NCBI RefSeq assembly: GCF_964063345.1
Contig: NZ_OZ061318.1
Coordinates: 4,216,001-4,280,000, forward strand
Direction of reading: 5' to 3'
Origin: Pseudomonas lini
Lineage (GTDB): Bacteria > Pseudomonadota > Gammaproteobacteria > Pseudomonadales > Pseudomonadaceae
Length of the DNA: 64,000 nucleotides
The position numbers and the translations under genes were made by a program. Shown piece after piece: positions 8,652 to 18,780 of this stretch. Position 1 is the stretch's first letter; the number at the start of each line of letters is the position of its first letter. The notes below the pieces were generated by a model. The model saw only the letters and a list, made by a program, of their open reading frames with translations, was not told the DNA's origin and did no database searches.

Positions 8652-9709
8652 GGCAATTCCCTCTTGTGGTGTTGGCGACGCCAGGCGCGCAGCGACGTGA
8701 ACAGCAAAAACGCCCCCAGCGCCGGCAGGACGAAAAACAGCATCAGGTGTTCAAGCTTGCCGGCCAGCGGCATGCCGGTGGTGAACGACACCACGTGCAG
8801 CCCATAGGCCAGGTACAAACCCAAAAACAGCAGGCCTTCGGCGCGAGTCACCCGGTAGCCGGAATAGAACACCGGCAGGCACAGCACCGCGACACCGAGC
8901 ATCACCGGGAGGTCGAAATCCAGGGCGTTGGGCGAGACCGACAGCGGCGAAGGCGCGATCAATGCGGTAAGCCCGAGCACGCCCAAGAGGTTGAACAGGT
9001 TGCTGCCGATCACGTTGCCCACCGCGATGTCCCGCTGACCGCGTAACGCGGCGATCAACGAAGTGGCCAGCTCCGGCAAGGACGTGCTGACGGCGACGAT
9101 GGTCAGGCCGATGATCCGCTCCGACAACCCCAGGTCGGTCGCGACCGCCACTGCGGCGCCGAGCAGCAAGTGCCCGGCGAACACCAGCATCGCCAGCCCG
9201 GCGACGATCATCAGCAGGCTGCTGAACCACGGTGCCTGTGGCGCTTCATGCGCCCCCGATGGCGGACGGGTCGAGTGCCGCGACTGGCGCAGCAGCAAGC
9301 CCAGGTACAGCACCAGCGCACCCAGCAGAATAATGCCGTCTGTGCGGTTCAGTTCTTTGTTCCACGCCAGTACGAACACCAGCAGGCTGGCGCCGATCAT
9401 CAGCGGAATATCCAGGCGCACCAATTGCCGCGAAACCCGCAGCGGAATAATCAGCGCCGAGAGCCCGAGGGTGACGAGGATGTTGAAGATGCTGCTGCCG
9501 ATCACGCTGCCGACGGCGATGTCGGCGTTTTGCGCCAGGGTGGCTTGCAGGCTGACCGCCATCTGCGGTGCGCTGCTGCCGAGGGCCACGATGGTCAGGC
9601 CGATGATCAGCGGCCGCACATGCAGTCGCGCGGCCAGGCGCACGGCGGCGCGCACCATCAGTTCGGCGCCCGCGATCAGTAAAAACAGACCGCTGAACAA
9701 TTCAATCAC
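8648..9709 (-). CDS. calcium/sodium exchanger (CaCA family, YrbG-like)
   Basis: Inner-membrane cation antiporter of 353 residues. Two homologous halves carry the alpha-repeat motifs: IVALGSSAPQMAVSL...VGSVIGSSIFNILV near residues 41-78 and IVAVSTSLPELATSL...VGNVIGSNLFNLLG in the second half. About ten membrane segments are visible. It starts with GTG at 9709. The downstream decarboxylase-like gene overlaps its stop by four bases. The first alpha repeat has SSAPQ where most members have S-x-PE, a small departure in the ion-binding region. Confidence 0.85.
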   Translation of the reverse strand: MIELFSGLFLLIAGAELMVRAAVRLAARLHVRPLIIGLTIVALGSSAPQMAVSLQATLAQNADIAVGSVIGSSIFNILVTLGLSALIIPLRVSRQLVRLDIPLMIGASLLVFVLAWNKELNRTDGIILLGALVLYLGLLLRQSRHSTRPPSGAHEAPQAPWFSSLLMIVAGLAMLVFAGHLLLGAAVAVATDLGLSERIIGLTIVAVSTSLPELATSLIAALRGQRDIAVGNVIGSNLFNLLGVLGLTALIAPSPLSVSPNALDFDLPVMLGVAVLCLPVFYSGYRVTRAEGLLFLGLYLAYGLHVVSFTTGMPLAGKLEHLMLFFVLPALGAFLLFTSLRAWRRQHHKRELP

Positions 9710-9759
9710 GCTGATCAGGGGTAAATCGGCAAGTCCGAAAATAGTCAGCGCTCCGTCTA

Positions 9760-10134
9760 TCAGTCGTCGAGGGCTTGCACGCGAACCTTCGCGGTGCCGC
9801 TGCGCAGCATGCCCAACTGTTCGGCCGCTTCACGTGACACGTCGATCAGGCGCCCACGAGAGTATGGCCCGCGGTCGTTGACGCGCACCACGCAGGACCT
9901 GTCGTTATTCAGGTTGGTAATCTTCACCCGGGTGCCGAATGGCAATTGGCGATGGGCGGCGGTCAGGCCGTGCTGGTTGAAACGCTCGCCGCTGGCGGTG
10001 CGTTTGCCATGGTGTTTGGCGCCGTAATACGAAGCTACGCCGGTCTTGTCGTAGCCGTGTGGATCGATGGTATCCGTACTGGCACAACCGGCCAGCAGAG
10101 AGAGCAGGGCGCAGGCACTGAGCAGACGCTTCAT
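9760..10134 (-). CDS. RlpA-like septal ring lipoprotein
   Basis: The 124-residue protein has a lipoprotein signal peptide with lipobox LLAGC (Cys17) and one double-psi beta-barrel domain: GVASYYGAKHHGKRTASGERF, then RVKITNLNN and VVRVNDRGPYSRGRLIDVS. The Asp of VNDRGP is the expected acid of RlpA lytic transglycosylases. Full-length RlpA also has a C-terminal SPOR domain; none is present here, so this is a short paralogue, probably outer-membrane bound and acting on denuded peptidoglycan. Single gene on the minus strand upstream of a repeat. Confidence 0.85.
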   Translation of the reverse strand: MKRLLSACALLSLLAGCASTDTIDPHGYDKTGVASYYGAKHHGKRTASGERFNQHGLTAAHRQLPFGTRVKITNLNNDRSCVVRVNDRGPYSRGRLIDVSREAAEQLGMLRSGTAKVRVQALDD

Positions 10135-10146
10135 TAGGTGACCCCA

Positions 10147-10256
10147 TGATCGTTCCCACGCTCCGCGTGGGAATGCAGCCCGTGACGCTCCGCGTCACAA
10201 AAGCGGACGCAGAGCGTCCAGTGAGGCGTTCCCACGCGGGAGCGTGGGAACGATCA
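10147..10256. repeat. inverted repeat element (family D)
   Basis: Begins TGATCGTTCCCACGCTCCGC and ends with its complement, with inner GTGACGCTCCGCGTCAC and GACGCAGAGCGTC hairpins. It differs in sequence from the common REP units. It lies between rlpA-like and gatB. Confidence 0.8.
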
Positions 10257-10262
10257 CTGTGG

Positions 10263-11708
10263 TTAGCCTTCGAGCTTGCTTTTAAGCAGTTCGTTGACCT
10301 GTTGCGGGTTGGCCTTGCCTTTGGAGGCTTTCATGGCCTGGCCGACGAAGAAACCGAACATCTTGCCGCGTTTGGCTTCGTCTGCCGCGCGGTATTGTTC
10401 GACCTGCTCGGCATTGGCCGCGAGCATTTCGTCCAGCGCCGCCGAGATCGCGCCCGTGTCGGTCACTTGCTTGAGGCCGCGCTTGTCGATGATCTCGTCC
10501 GCACTGCCTTCGCCGTTGGCCATCGCTTCAAACACCACTTTGGCAATCTTGCCGGAGATGGTGTTGTCCTTGATGCGCAGCAGCATGCCGCCCAGTTGCT
10601 CGGCCGAAACCGGTGACTGGTCGATGTCCAGGCCTTGCTTGTTCAACAGACTGCCCAGCTCAACCATCACCCAGTTGGCCGCCAGTTTGGCGTCGCCGCC
10701 GATGCTCACGACTTTCTCGAAGTAATCGGCTTGCTCGCGGCTGGTAGCCAGGACGCTGGCGTCGTAGACCGACAGACCGAACTGTTCCTGGAAGCGCTCG
10801 CGTTTCTGCGGTGGCAGTTCCGGCAGGGTGGCGCGCACGTCGTCGAGGAACGAGTCCTCGATGACCACTGGCAGCAGGTCCGGATCGGGGAAGTAACGGT
10901 AGTCGTTGGCTTCCTCTTTGCTGCGCATCGGACGGGTTTCGTCCTTGTTCGGATCGTACAGACGGGTCTGCTGGATCACCTTGCCGCCGTCTTCGATCAG
11001 CTCGATCTGGCGCTGCACTTCGCTGTTGATCGCTTTCTCGATGAAGCGGAACGAGTTGACGTTCTTGATCTCGCAGCGCGTGCCGAATTCAACCTGGCCC
11101 TTTGGACGGATCGACACGTTGCAGTCGCAACGCAGTGAGCCTTCGGCCATGTTGCCGTCGCAGATGCCGAGGTAACGCACCAGCGCGTGGACAGTCTTGA
11201 CGTAGGCCACGGCTTCCTTGGCGCTGCGCATGTCCGGCTCGGAAACGATTTCCAGCAGCGGCGTACCGGCACGGTTCAGGTCGATGCCGGTGGCACCGGT
11301 GAACTCTTCGTGCAGGCTCTTGCCGGCGTCTTCTTCCAGGTGCGCACGGGTCACACCAACACGTTTGATCGTGCCGTCTTCCATGGCGATGTCCAGGTGG
11401 CCCTTGCCCACGATCGGCAATTCCATCTGGCTGATCTGGTAGCCCTTGGGCAGGTCCGGGTAGAAGTAGTTTTTACGGGCGAACACGTTGTGCTGACCGA
11501 TCTCGGCATCAATGGCCAGACCGAACATCACCGCCATGCGCACCGCTTCCTGGTTCAGCACCGGCAATACGCCGGGCATGCCGAGGTCTACCAGGCTGGC
11601 CTGGGTGTTCGGCTCGGAACCGAAGGTGGTGGAACTACCGGAAAAGATTTTCGACCGGGTGGTGAGCTGGGTATGAATCTCCAGCCCGATCACGACTTCC
11701 CATTGCAT
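10263..11708 (-). CDS. gatB: aspartyl/glutamyl-tRNA amidotransferase subunit B
   Basis: Subunit B of the GatCAB amidotransferase, which turns misacylated Asp-tRNA(Asn) or Glu-tRNA(Gln) into the amidated form. The 481 residues match the family length. [15 protein letters not shown] begins the cradle domain, and LPKGYQISQ and [10 protein letters not shown] are conserved. The C-terminal helical and YqeY-like tail (about residues 330-481) contacts the tRNA. It is the last gene of gatC-gatA-gatB, ten bases after gatA. Confidence 0.97.
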   Translation of the reverse strand: MQWEVVIGLEIHTQLTTRSKIFSGSSTTFGSEPNTQASLVDLGMPGVLPVLNQEAVRMAVMFGLAIDAEIGQHNVFARKNYFYPDLPKGYQISQMELPIVGKGHLDIAMEDGTIKRVGVTRAHLEEDAGKSLHEEFTGATGIDLNRAGTPLLEIVSEPDMRSAKEAVAYVKTVHALVRYLGICDGNMAEGSLRCDCNVSIRPKGQVEFGTRCEIKNVNSFRFIEKAINSEVQRQIELIEDGGKVIQQTRLYDPNKDETRPMRSKEEANDYRYFPDPDLLPVVIEDSFLDDVRATLPELPPQKRERFQEQFGLSVYDASVLATSREQADYFEKVVSIGGDAKLAANWVMVELGSLLNKQGLDIDQSPVSAEQLGGMLLRIKDNTISGKIAKVVFEAMANGEGSADEIIDKRGLKQVTDTGAISAALDEMLAANAEQVEQYRAADEAKRGKMFGFFVGQAMKASKGKANPQQVNELLKSKLEG

Positions 11709-11718
11709 GTGTTTCTCC

Positions 11719-13170
11719 TCAGAAGCCGGTTGGGGTGCGAGTGTGCCAGTCAGTGTTCAGTTGGTACTGATGGGCAACATTGAGCAAGCGGCCTTCCTGG
11801 AAATACGGGGCGAGCAGTTGCACGCCGACCGGCAGGCCATCGACAAAACCTGCAGGCATGGACAAGCCCGGCAGACCGGCGAGGTTGGCGGTGATGGTGT
11901 AGACGTCTTCCAGGTACGCAGCGACCGGGTCGCTGTTCTTGGCGCCGAGTTTCCAGGCCGGGTTCGGCGTGGTTGGGCCGAGGATGATGTCGACCTCATT
12001 AAAGGCAGCCATGAAGTCGTTCTTGATCAGGCGACGGATTTTCTGCGCCTTCAGGTAGTAGGCGTCGTAGTAACCGGCCGACAGCGCGTAGGCACCGACC
12101 ATGATCCGGCGCTGCACTTCCGCCCCGAAACCTTCACCACGGGAACGCTTGTACAGGTCTTCCAGGTTTTTCGGGTCTTCGCAGCGATAGCCGAAACGCA
12201 CGCCGTCGAAACGCGACAGGTTGGAAGACGCTTCCGCCGGGGCGATCACGTAGTACGCAGGGATTGCGTGCTGCATGTTCGGCAGGCTGATTTCCTTGAC
12301 CACGGCGCCGAGCTTTTTCAGCTCTTCAACGCTGGCCATGACCAGGTCGGCGATGCGCGGGTCGAGACCTGCGCTGAAGTATTCCTTCGGCACGCCGATG
12401 CGCAGACCTTGCAGCGAACCGTTGAGGCCGGCGCTGTAATCAGGCACGGGCTCGTCGATGCTGGTGGAGTCCTGCGGGTCGAAACCGGCCATGCCTTGCA
12501 GCAGGATCGCGCAGTCTTCGGCGGTGCGGGCCAATGGACCGCCCTGATCGAGGCTGGACGCGTAAGCGATCATGCCCCAGCGCGAAACGCGACCGTACGT
12601 CGGTTTCAGGCCGGTGAGGTTGGTCAGCGCGGCGGGCTGGCGAATCGAGCCGCCGGTGTCGGTGCCCGTCGCCGCTGGCAACAGACGAGCGGCAACCGCA
12701 GCCGCCGAACCGCCAGACGAGCCGCCCGGAACGTGTTCCAGGTTCCACGGGTTTTTCACCGCGCCGTAGTAACTCGACTCGTTGGCCGACCCCATGGCGA
12801 ATTCGTCCATGTTGGTCTTGCCCAGGGTCACGGCCCCGGCCGCAGCCAGTTTGGCGACCACGGTGGCGTCGTACGGTGCTTTAAAGTTGTCGAGCATCTT
12901 CGAGCCGCAGCTGGTGCGAATGCCCTGGGTGCAGAACAGGTCTTTGTGGGCGATCGGCGCACCGAGCAGGGCGCCGCTCTCACCATTGGCCCGACGAGCG
13001 TCAGCGGCTTTCGCCTGCTGGAGCGCCAGGTCTTCGGTGAGGCTGATGAAACTGTTGAGCTGCGGGTCGAGCTGGGCGATACGCGCCAGCAGGACTTTGG
13101 TCAGCTCTTCGGAAGAAAACTTTTTATCGGCGAGTCCGCGGGCGATCTCGGCCAGAGTCAATTGATGCAT
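11719..13170 (-). CDS. gatA: aspartyl/glutamyl-tRNA amidotransferase subunit A
   Basis: Amidase subunit that frees ammonia from glutamine or asparagine for GatB. The 483 residues carry the amidase-signature triad Lys76 (IAHKD), Ser151 (GGSSGGS) and Ser175 (TDTGGSI); the 75 and 24 residue spacings are those of the family. Sixteen bases separate it from gatC and ten from gatB, so the three are one operon. Confidence 0.97.
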   Translation of the reverse strand: MHQLTLAEIARGLADKKFSSEELTKVLLARIAQLDPQLNSFISLTEDLALQQAKAADARRANGESGALLGAPIAHKDLFCTQGIRTSCGSKMLDNFKAPYDATVVAKLAAAGAVTLGKTNMDEFAMGSANESSYYGAVKNPWNLEHVPGGSSGGSAAAVAARLLPAATGTDTGGSIRQPAALTNLTGLKPTYGRVSRWGMIAYASSLDQGGPLARTAEDCAILLQGMAGFDPQDSTSIDEPVPDYSAGLNGSLQGLRIGVPKEYFSAGLDPRIADLVMASVEELKKLGAVVKEISLPNMQHAIPAYYVIAPAEASSNLSRFDGVRFGYRCEDPKNLEDLYKRSRGEGFGAEVQRRIMVGAYALSAGYYDAYYLKAQKIRRLIKNDFMAAFNEVDIILGPTTPNPAWKLGAKNSDPVAAYLEDVYTITANLAGLPGLSMPAGFVDGLPVGVQLLAPYFQEGRLLNVAHQYQLNTDWHTRTPTGF

Positions 13171-13186
13171 TGCAGGCTCTTTCCCT

Positions 13187-13474
13187 TTAGTCGATGACTT
13201 TCGGAACCAGATACAGGCCGTTTTCGACCGCTGGTGCGATGGACTGATAGGCCTCGCGATGATTGGTTTCGGTCACGACGTCTGCACGCAGGCGCTGGCT
13301 CGCTTCCAATGGGTGGGCCAGCGGCTCGATACCGTCGGTATTGACCGCTTGCATTTCGTCGACCAGCCCGAGAATGCTGTTCAGGGCCGAAGTGATGTGT
13401 GGAAGATCGGCATCATTGAGGCCAAGGCAGGCCAAATGAGCGATTTTTTCCACGTCGGAGCGTTCAAGCGCCAT
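13187..13474 (-). CDS. gatC: aspartyl/glutamyl-tRNA amidotransferase subunit C
   Basis: The 95-residue linker subunit that wraps GatA and GatB together. [19 protein letters not shown] at the start and [29 protein letters not shown] are typical. It is first in the gat operon and divergent from mreB, across a 210-base gap that must hold promoters for both directions. Confidence 0.96.
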   Translation of the reverse strand: MALERSDVEKIAHLACLGLNDADLPHITSALNSILGLVDEMQAVNTDGIEPLAHPLEASQRLRADVVTETNHREAYQSIAPAVENGLYLVPKVID

Positions 13475-13611
13475 GGGATTCTCCAGTGGAAAACAGAACG
13501 GACGGCGTCCGTGTGTTAGATTGTCGGAACACTACCGCATTTCTACGGTCTCAAGGCCGCGATTGTGGGGCTTGGTGCACAGAAAAGCGGCCAATTTAAC
13601 ATATTGGCGCC

Positions 13612-13640
13612 TTGCCCAAAATCCCTGTCGTTGTTAGAGT
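13612..13640 (+). promoter_or_regulatory. possible sigma-70 promoter of mreB
   Basis: TTGCCC and TAGAGT are spaced by 17 bases, with the -10 ending 44 bases before the mreB ATG. Each box matches four of six consensus bases. Pattern evidence only. The rest of the gatC-mreB gap (13475-13684) shows nothing else clear. Confidence 0.35.
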
Positions 13641-13672
13641 TTGCCGCACTTTTTTACCCACGCGTTGCCTAG

Positions 13673-14722
<1,050 letters not shown>

Positions 14723-14754
14723 GTCGCCGGATCGCCTCTATGCTGTTGAGCGCG

Positions 14755-14780
14755 CAGGCAGCACTTTGCAGTGCTGCCTG
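14755..14780 (+). terminator. hairpin between mreB and mreC, possible attenuator
   Basis: CAGGCAGCAC and GTGCTGCCTG form a perfect ten-base stem with a six-base loop. Only TTG follows, not a T run, so it may be an RNA processing or partial termination site that lowers mreCD relative to mreB. Confidence 0.55.
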
Positions 14781-14828
14781 TTGACGTTTATCTTCTGTCA
14801 GTCTGCATCCAGGCCGGTTTGATGCCGT

Positions 14829-14870
14829 ATGAATAAAGAGAACATTTGCCTGGGAGGAGCGGCTTATTAA
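14829..14870 (+). CDS. possible 13-codon upstream ORF overlapping the mreC start
   Basis: ATG at 14829 gives MNKENICLGGAAY and ends with TAA at 14868-14870, whose T is the last base of the proposed ATT start of mreC (14866-14868). The mreC ribosome site GGGAGGAG lies within it. Its own ATG has no clear Shine-Dalgarno. It may be chance, or it may couple translation to mreC by re-initiation. Confidence 0.25.
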   Translation: MNKENICLGGAAY

Positions 14871-16011
14871 ACCGCTTTTCACCAAAGGCCCCTCACTGGG
14901 CGTGCGCTTGTTGGTGCTGGCTGTGCTATCGGTCGCGCTGATGGTGGTCGATGCCCGCTTCACACTGCTCAAGCCAGTGCGTAGCCAAATGTCGCTGGTG
15001 CTGATGCAGTCTTACTGGATCACCGACCTGCCGCAGCGGCTATGGCAAGGTGTGGCCAGCCAATTCGGCAGCCGTACCGAACTGGTCGCCGAAAATGAAA
15101 AACTCAAAACCGAAAACCTGCTGTTGCAGGGGCGCATGCAAAAGCTGGCCGCCCTCACCGAGCAGAACGTTCGGCTGCGCGAGTTGCTCAACTCTTCCGC
15201 GCTGGTCAACGAGAAGGTCGAAGTGGCCGAATTGATCGGCATGGACCCCAACCCCTTTACCCATCGCATCATCATCAATAAAGGTGAGCGCGACGGTGTG
15301 ATCCTCGGTCAGCCGGTGCTCGATGCCCGCGGCCTGATGGGTCAGGTGGTGGAGTTGATGCCGTACACCTCCCGCGTACTGTTGCTGACTGACACCACCC
15401 ACAGCATTCCGGTGCAGGTGAACCGTAACGGTCTGCGGGCGATTGCCAGCGGCACCGGCAACCCGGAGCGCCTTGAGCTGCGTCATGTGGCCGATACCGC
15501 CGACATTAAAGAAGGCGATCTGCTGGTCAGCTCCGGCCTCGGCCAGCGTTTCCCGGCGGGTTACCCGGTGGCGACGGTCAAGGAAGTGATTCACGATTCC
15601 GGTCAGCCGTTCGCCATCGTCCGTGCGGTGCCGACCGCCGCGTTGAATCGCAGCCGTTATCTGCTGTTGGTGTTCAGTGACGGTCGCACAGCCGAGGAGC
15701 GCGCCAACGAAGCCGCCCAGGCTCAGGAAGCTCTGGACCAGCACGGCGGTGGGCCGATCATTCCTGCGACCGTGCCGAAACCGGCCGTGTCGGTGATACC
15801 GGCTACTGTCGCTGCTCCGGCTGTTCCGGCGGCTGCACCTGTTATCGCACCTGCTGCCGCGCCCCCGGCAAAACCTGCCGCTGCCCATGCTGCCAGCAAG
15901 CCACCCGCATCGGCACCAGCCGCCAAACCACCGGCAGCCCAACCCGCAGCCGTGAAGCCTGCTGCCAAACCGCCTGTCTCCGCGCCGGCCACCACTGGGG
16001 GAAGAGAATAA
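14866..16011 (+). CDS. mreC: rod shape-determining protein MreC, apparent AUU start
   Basis: Inner-membrane, mainly periplasmic scaffold of the elongasome that activates PBP2/RodA. The reading frame has no ATG near its beginning. GGGAGGAG (14852-14859) stands six bases before ATT-AAA-CCG, giving (M)KPLFTKGPSLGVRL, which lines up with the known E. coli start MKPIFSRGPSLQIRL. I therefore place the start at the ATT; the first conventional codon is a GTG at 14902, 36 bases on, without a ribosome site. Product about 381 residues: membrane helix near 13-30, coiled coil near 70-105, the MreC beta domains, then a long Ala/Pro-rich tail from about 300. Such tails are common in pseudomonads. Confidence 0.93.
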   Translation: MKPLFTKGPSLGVRLLVLAVLSVALMVVDARFTLLKPVRSQMSLVLMQSYWITDLPQRLWQGVASQFGSRTELVAENEKLKTENLLLQGRMQKLAALTEQNVRLRELLNSSALVNEKVEVAELIGMDPNPFTHRIIINKGERDGVILGQPVLDARGLMGQVVELMPYTSRVLLLTDTTHSIPVQVNRNGLRAIASGTGNPERLELRHVADTADIKEGDLLVSSGLGQRFPAGYPVATVKEVIHDSGQPFAIVRAVPTAALNRSRYLLLVFSDGRTAEERANEAAQAQEALDQHGGGPIIPATVPKPAVSVIPATVAAPAVPAAAPVIAPAAAPPAKPAAAHAASKPPASAPAAKPPAAQPAAVKPAAKPPVSAPATTGGRE

Positions 16012-16502
16012 TGGGCGGTGCAACTTCCTCCCGAAACGGCTGGATGGTCTGGCTGACCTTTGCCATTGGCATGCTGCTCAGCGTTTCGCCGTTGCCGCAA
16101 TTCATGGAAATCCTGCGTCCTCTGTGGCTGGCCTTGCTGTTGGCCTTCTGGGCGTTGGCCCTGCCGCAGAAAGTCGGCATGGTGACCGCCTGGTGCCTGG
16201 GGCTGGCCGAAGACGTGCTGTATGGCACGTTGCTGGGTCAGAACGCGTTGATCCTCACGCTCATTACCTTCCTGGTGCTATCGCTGCAACAGCGCCTGCG
16301 CATGTTCCCGATGTGGCAACAGAGCCTGGTGATCCTGGTGATCTTCGGCCTCGCCCAACTGGTTCAGTTGTGGCTGAGCGCCCTGACCGGCAATCGTCAG
16401 CCGACCCTGGCGCTGGTGTTGCCGGCACTGGTCAGCGCGTTGCTCTGGCCATGGATCAGCTACGGTTTGCGCGGTTTGCGTCGACGCTACAAAATCAATT
16501 AA
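16011..16502 (+). CDS. mreD: rod shape-determining protein MreD
   Basis: Inner-membrane partner of MreC in the elongasome. The 163 residues form about five membrane segments. The ATG overlaps the mreC stop by one base (TAATG), so the two are translationally coupled. A 12-base inverted repeat follows the gene before maf. Confidence 0.95.
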   Translation: MGGATSSRNGWMVWLTFAIGMLLSVSPLPQFMEILRPLWLALLLAFWALALPQKVGMVTAWCLGLAEDVLYGTLLGQNALILTLITFLVLSLQQRLRMFPMWQQSLVILVIFGLAQLVQLWLSALTGNRQPTLALVLPALVSALLWPWISYGLRGLRRRYKIN

Positions 16503-16528
16503 TTCGGTCAGGCATGTGCCCGCACCTG

Positions 16529-16574
16529 GTGCCCTGTCTCGCCAAAAAGGAACAGTATTTGTGAGACAGGGCAC
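16529..16574 (+). other. 12-base inverted repeat between mreD and maf
   Basis: GTGCCCTGTCTC (16529-16540) and GAGACAGGGCAC (16563-16574) pair perfectly around 22 bases. The hairpin ends 19 bases before the maf ATG. No T run follows, so it is more likely a processing or translation-control structure than a simple terminator. Confidence 0.55.
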
Positions 16575-16593
16575 TGGACAGGGAGATGTCTCG

Positions 16594-17190
16594 ATGAAGC
16601 AGCTGTACCTCGCCTCAGGCTCGCCGCGTCGACGTGAACTGCTCACGCAGATCGGCGTGTCGTTCTCCGTCATCAGCGCGGACATTGATGAAACCCCTTT
16701 ACCTGAAGAATCCCCATCGGCCTATGTCGAGCGTCTGGCGCGCGGCAAGGCTGAGGCCGGACACGGGACGGTCGTGTCCGACGCGGATTTCTGCGTGCTG
16801 GGCGCCGACACCGCCGTGGTGCTGGACGGGAAAATTCTCGGCAAGCCGGTGGACGAAGCCGATGCATGCGCCATGCTTATGCTGTTGTCCGGGCGCGAAC
16901 ATGAAGTGCTGACGGCGATTGCTGTGCGCGATGGCGAGCGCTGCGAGTCTTTGGCGGTGCGCAGCCTGGTGCGTTTTCGCAACATCGACCGCGACGAAGC
17001 GGCGGCCTACTGGGCCAGCGGCGAACCTGGGGACAAGGCTGGCGGTTATGGGATTCAAGGGCTGGGCGCGGTGTTCGTCGCCGGGCTCAATGGCAGTTAT
17101 TCGGCAGTGGTCGGATTGCCCCTGTGCGAAACCTGCGAGCTACTCGGCCATTTCGGCATACCCTGTTGGCAAACCTTTAACGCGCGTTGA
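16594..17190 (+). CDS. maf: Maf family nucleotide pyrophosphatase (YhdE type)
   Basis: Hydrolyses dTTP/UTP and modified nucleotides to monophosphates in the cytoplasm. The 198 residues begin [17 protein letters not shown], the Maf signature SGSPRR, followed by ISADIDETP, a [16 protein letters not shown] loop and [14 protein letters not shown] precedes this ATG; a longer frame from 16516 runs through the hairpin and is unlikely. Placement mreBCD-maf-rng is conserved in gamma-proteobacteria. Confidence 0.94.
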   Translation: MKQLYLASGSPRRRELLTQIGVSFSVISADIDETPLPEESPSAYVERLARGKAEAGHGTVVSDADFCVLGADTAVVLDGKILGKPVDEADACAMLMLLSGREHEVLTAIAVRDGERCESLAVRSLVRFRNIDRDEAAAYWASGEPGDKAGGYGIQGLGAVFVAGLNGSYSAVVGLPLCETCELLGHFGIPCWQTFNAR

Positions 17191-17247
17191 GCGTCGTACT
17201 GACAAGATGCGGCCATTATCGTGAACATGCCTGAACGAGACCCTGCC

Positions 17248-18705
17248 ATGAGTGAAGAGATCCTGATCAACATCACGCCGATGGAATCGCGCGTGGCGGT
17301 GGTCGAAAACGGTGTCCTGCAAGAGGTCCACGTCGAGCGCACGCAAAAGCGCGGGATCGTCGGCAACATCTATAAAGGCAAGGTCGTGCGGGTATTGCCG
17401 GGCATGCAGGCCGCCTTCGTTGATATCGGTCTGGACCGCGCCGCATTTATTCATGCCTCGGAAATTTCCCTGCGCGAAGGCCCGGCGGTGGAGAGCATCA
17501 GCGCGCTGGTTCATGAGGGTCAGAGCCTGGTGGTGCAAGTCACCAAGGACCCGATCGGTTCCAAAGGCGCACGCCTGACGACGCAACTGTCGATTCCTTC
17601 GCGCTATCTGGTGTACATGCCGCGCACCGCTCATGTCGGCATTTCCCTGAAAATCGAGGACGAAGCCGAGCGCGAACGCCTCAAGCAAGTGGTCACCGAC
17701 TGCGTGGCCAAAGAAGGCATCAAGGAAGCCGGCGGTTTTATTTTGCGTACCGCAGCCGAAGGGGCCGGGGCCGATGAAATCCTCATGGACATCCGCTATC
17801 TGCGCAGGCTCTGGGACCAGATCAACGAACAGATCAAGACCATCAGCGCGCCGAGTGTGATCTACGAAGACCTCGGCCTGGCGCTGCGCACCTTGCGCGA
17901 CCTGGTGAGCCCGAAGATCGAGAAGATCCGCATCGACTCCCGGGAGACCTTCCAGAAAACCACGCAGTTCGTCGCCGAACTGATGCCGGAAATCGCCGAC
18001 CGCTTGGAGCATTACCCTGGCGAACGGCCGATCTTCGACCTGTATGGCGTCGAAGACGAAATCCAGAAAGCCCTGGAACGTAAGGTGCCGCTCAAGTCCG
18101 GTGGCTATCTGGTGGTCGATCCGGCGGAAGCCATGAGCACCATTGACGTCAATACCGGGGCCTTTGTCGGTCATCGCAACCTCGAAGAAACCATCTTCAA
18201 GACCAACCTCGAAGCCGCCACCGCCATTGCCCGTCAGTTGCGCCTGCGTAACCTGGGCGGGATCATCATCATCGATTTCATCGACATGGAAGATGAAGAG
18301 CATCAGCGTCAAGTGTTGCGCACGCTCGAGAAGCAACTGGAACGCGATCACGCCAAGACCAACATCATCGGCATCACCGAGTTGGGCCTGGTGCAGATGA
18401 CCCGCAAGCGCACCCGCGAAAGTCTTGAGCAAGTGCTGTGCGAACCGTGCAGCAGCTGCCAGGGTCGCGGCAAACTCAAGACTCCGGAAACCGTGTGCTA
18501 CGAGATCTTCCGCGAAATCCTGCGTGAGGCCCGGGCCTATCAGGCTGAAGGCTATCGGGTGCTGGCGAATCAGAAAGTGGTCGACCGTTTGCTCGACGAA
18601 GAGTCGGGCAACGTTGCCGAGCTCGAAGGCTTTATCGGGCGCACTATTCGGTTCCAGGTGGAAACCATGTATTCCCAGGAACAATACGACGTGGTGTTGC
18701 TCTGA
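17248..18705 (+). CDS. rng: ribonuclease G
   Basis: Endoribonuclease of the RNase E/G family that matures the 16S rRNA 5' end. The 485 residues are the normal length. The S1 RNA-binding domain covers about 35-125 (GNIYKGKVVRVLPGMQAAFVD...), the DNase I-like catalytic part has IDVNTGAFVGH and IIIIDFIDM with the Mg-binding aspartates, and the zinc-link Cys pair is in PCSSCQGRG. I chose the ATG at 17248 (MSEEILINIT); a GTG at 17221 adds nine unlikely residues. It follows maf by 57 bases. Confidence 0.96.
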   Translation: MSEEILINITPMESRVAVVENGVLQEVHVERTQKRGIVGNIYKGKVVRVLPGMQAAFVDIGLDRAAFIHASEISLREGPAVESISALVHEGQSLVVQVTKDPIGSKGARLTTQLSIPSRYLVYMPRTAHVGISLKIEDEAERERLKQVVTDCVAKEGIKEAGGFILRTAAEGAGADEILMDIRYLRRLWDQINEQIKTISAPSVIYEDLGLALRTLRDLVSPKIEKIRIDSRETFQKTTQFVAELMPEIADRLEHYPGERPIFDLYGVEDEIQKALERKVPLKSGGYLVVDPAEAMSTIDVNTGAFVGHRNLEETIFKTNLEAATAIARQLRLRNLGGIIIIDFIDMEDEEHQRQVLRTLEKQLERDHAKTNIIGITELGLVQMTRKRTRESLEQVLCEPCSSCQGRGKLKTPETVCYEIFREILREARAYQAEGYRVLANQKVVDRLLDEESGNVAELEGFIGRTIRFQVETMYSQEQYDVVLL

Positions 18706-18780
18706 ATCGCTGTGTTTCACCTCCACTAGAACGGCTGGCCTCAGCTTTTTGCAGTATTTATGCCATGGGAGCCACCTGAC

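Noticed and set aside
15700..16008. Ala/Pro-rich tail of mreC as foreign DNA or repeat expansion
   Set aside because: Low-complexity C-terminal tails are common in Pseudomonas MreC, and the frame is intact to the mreD overlap.
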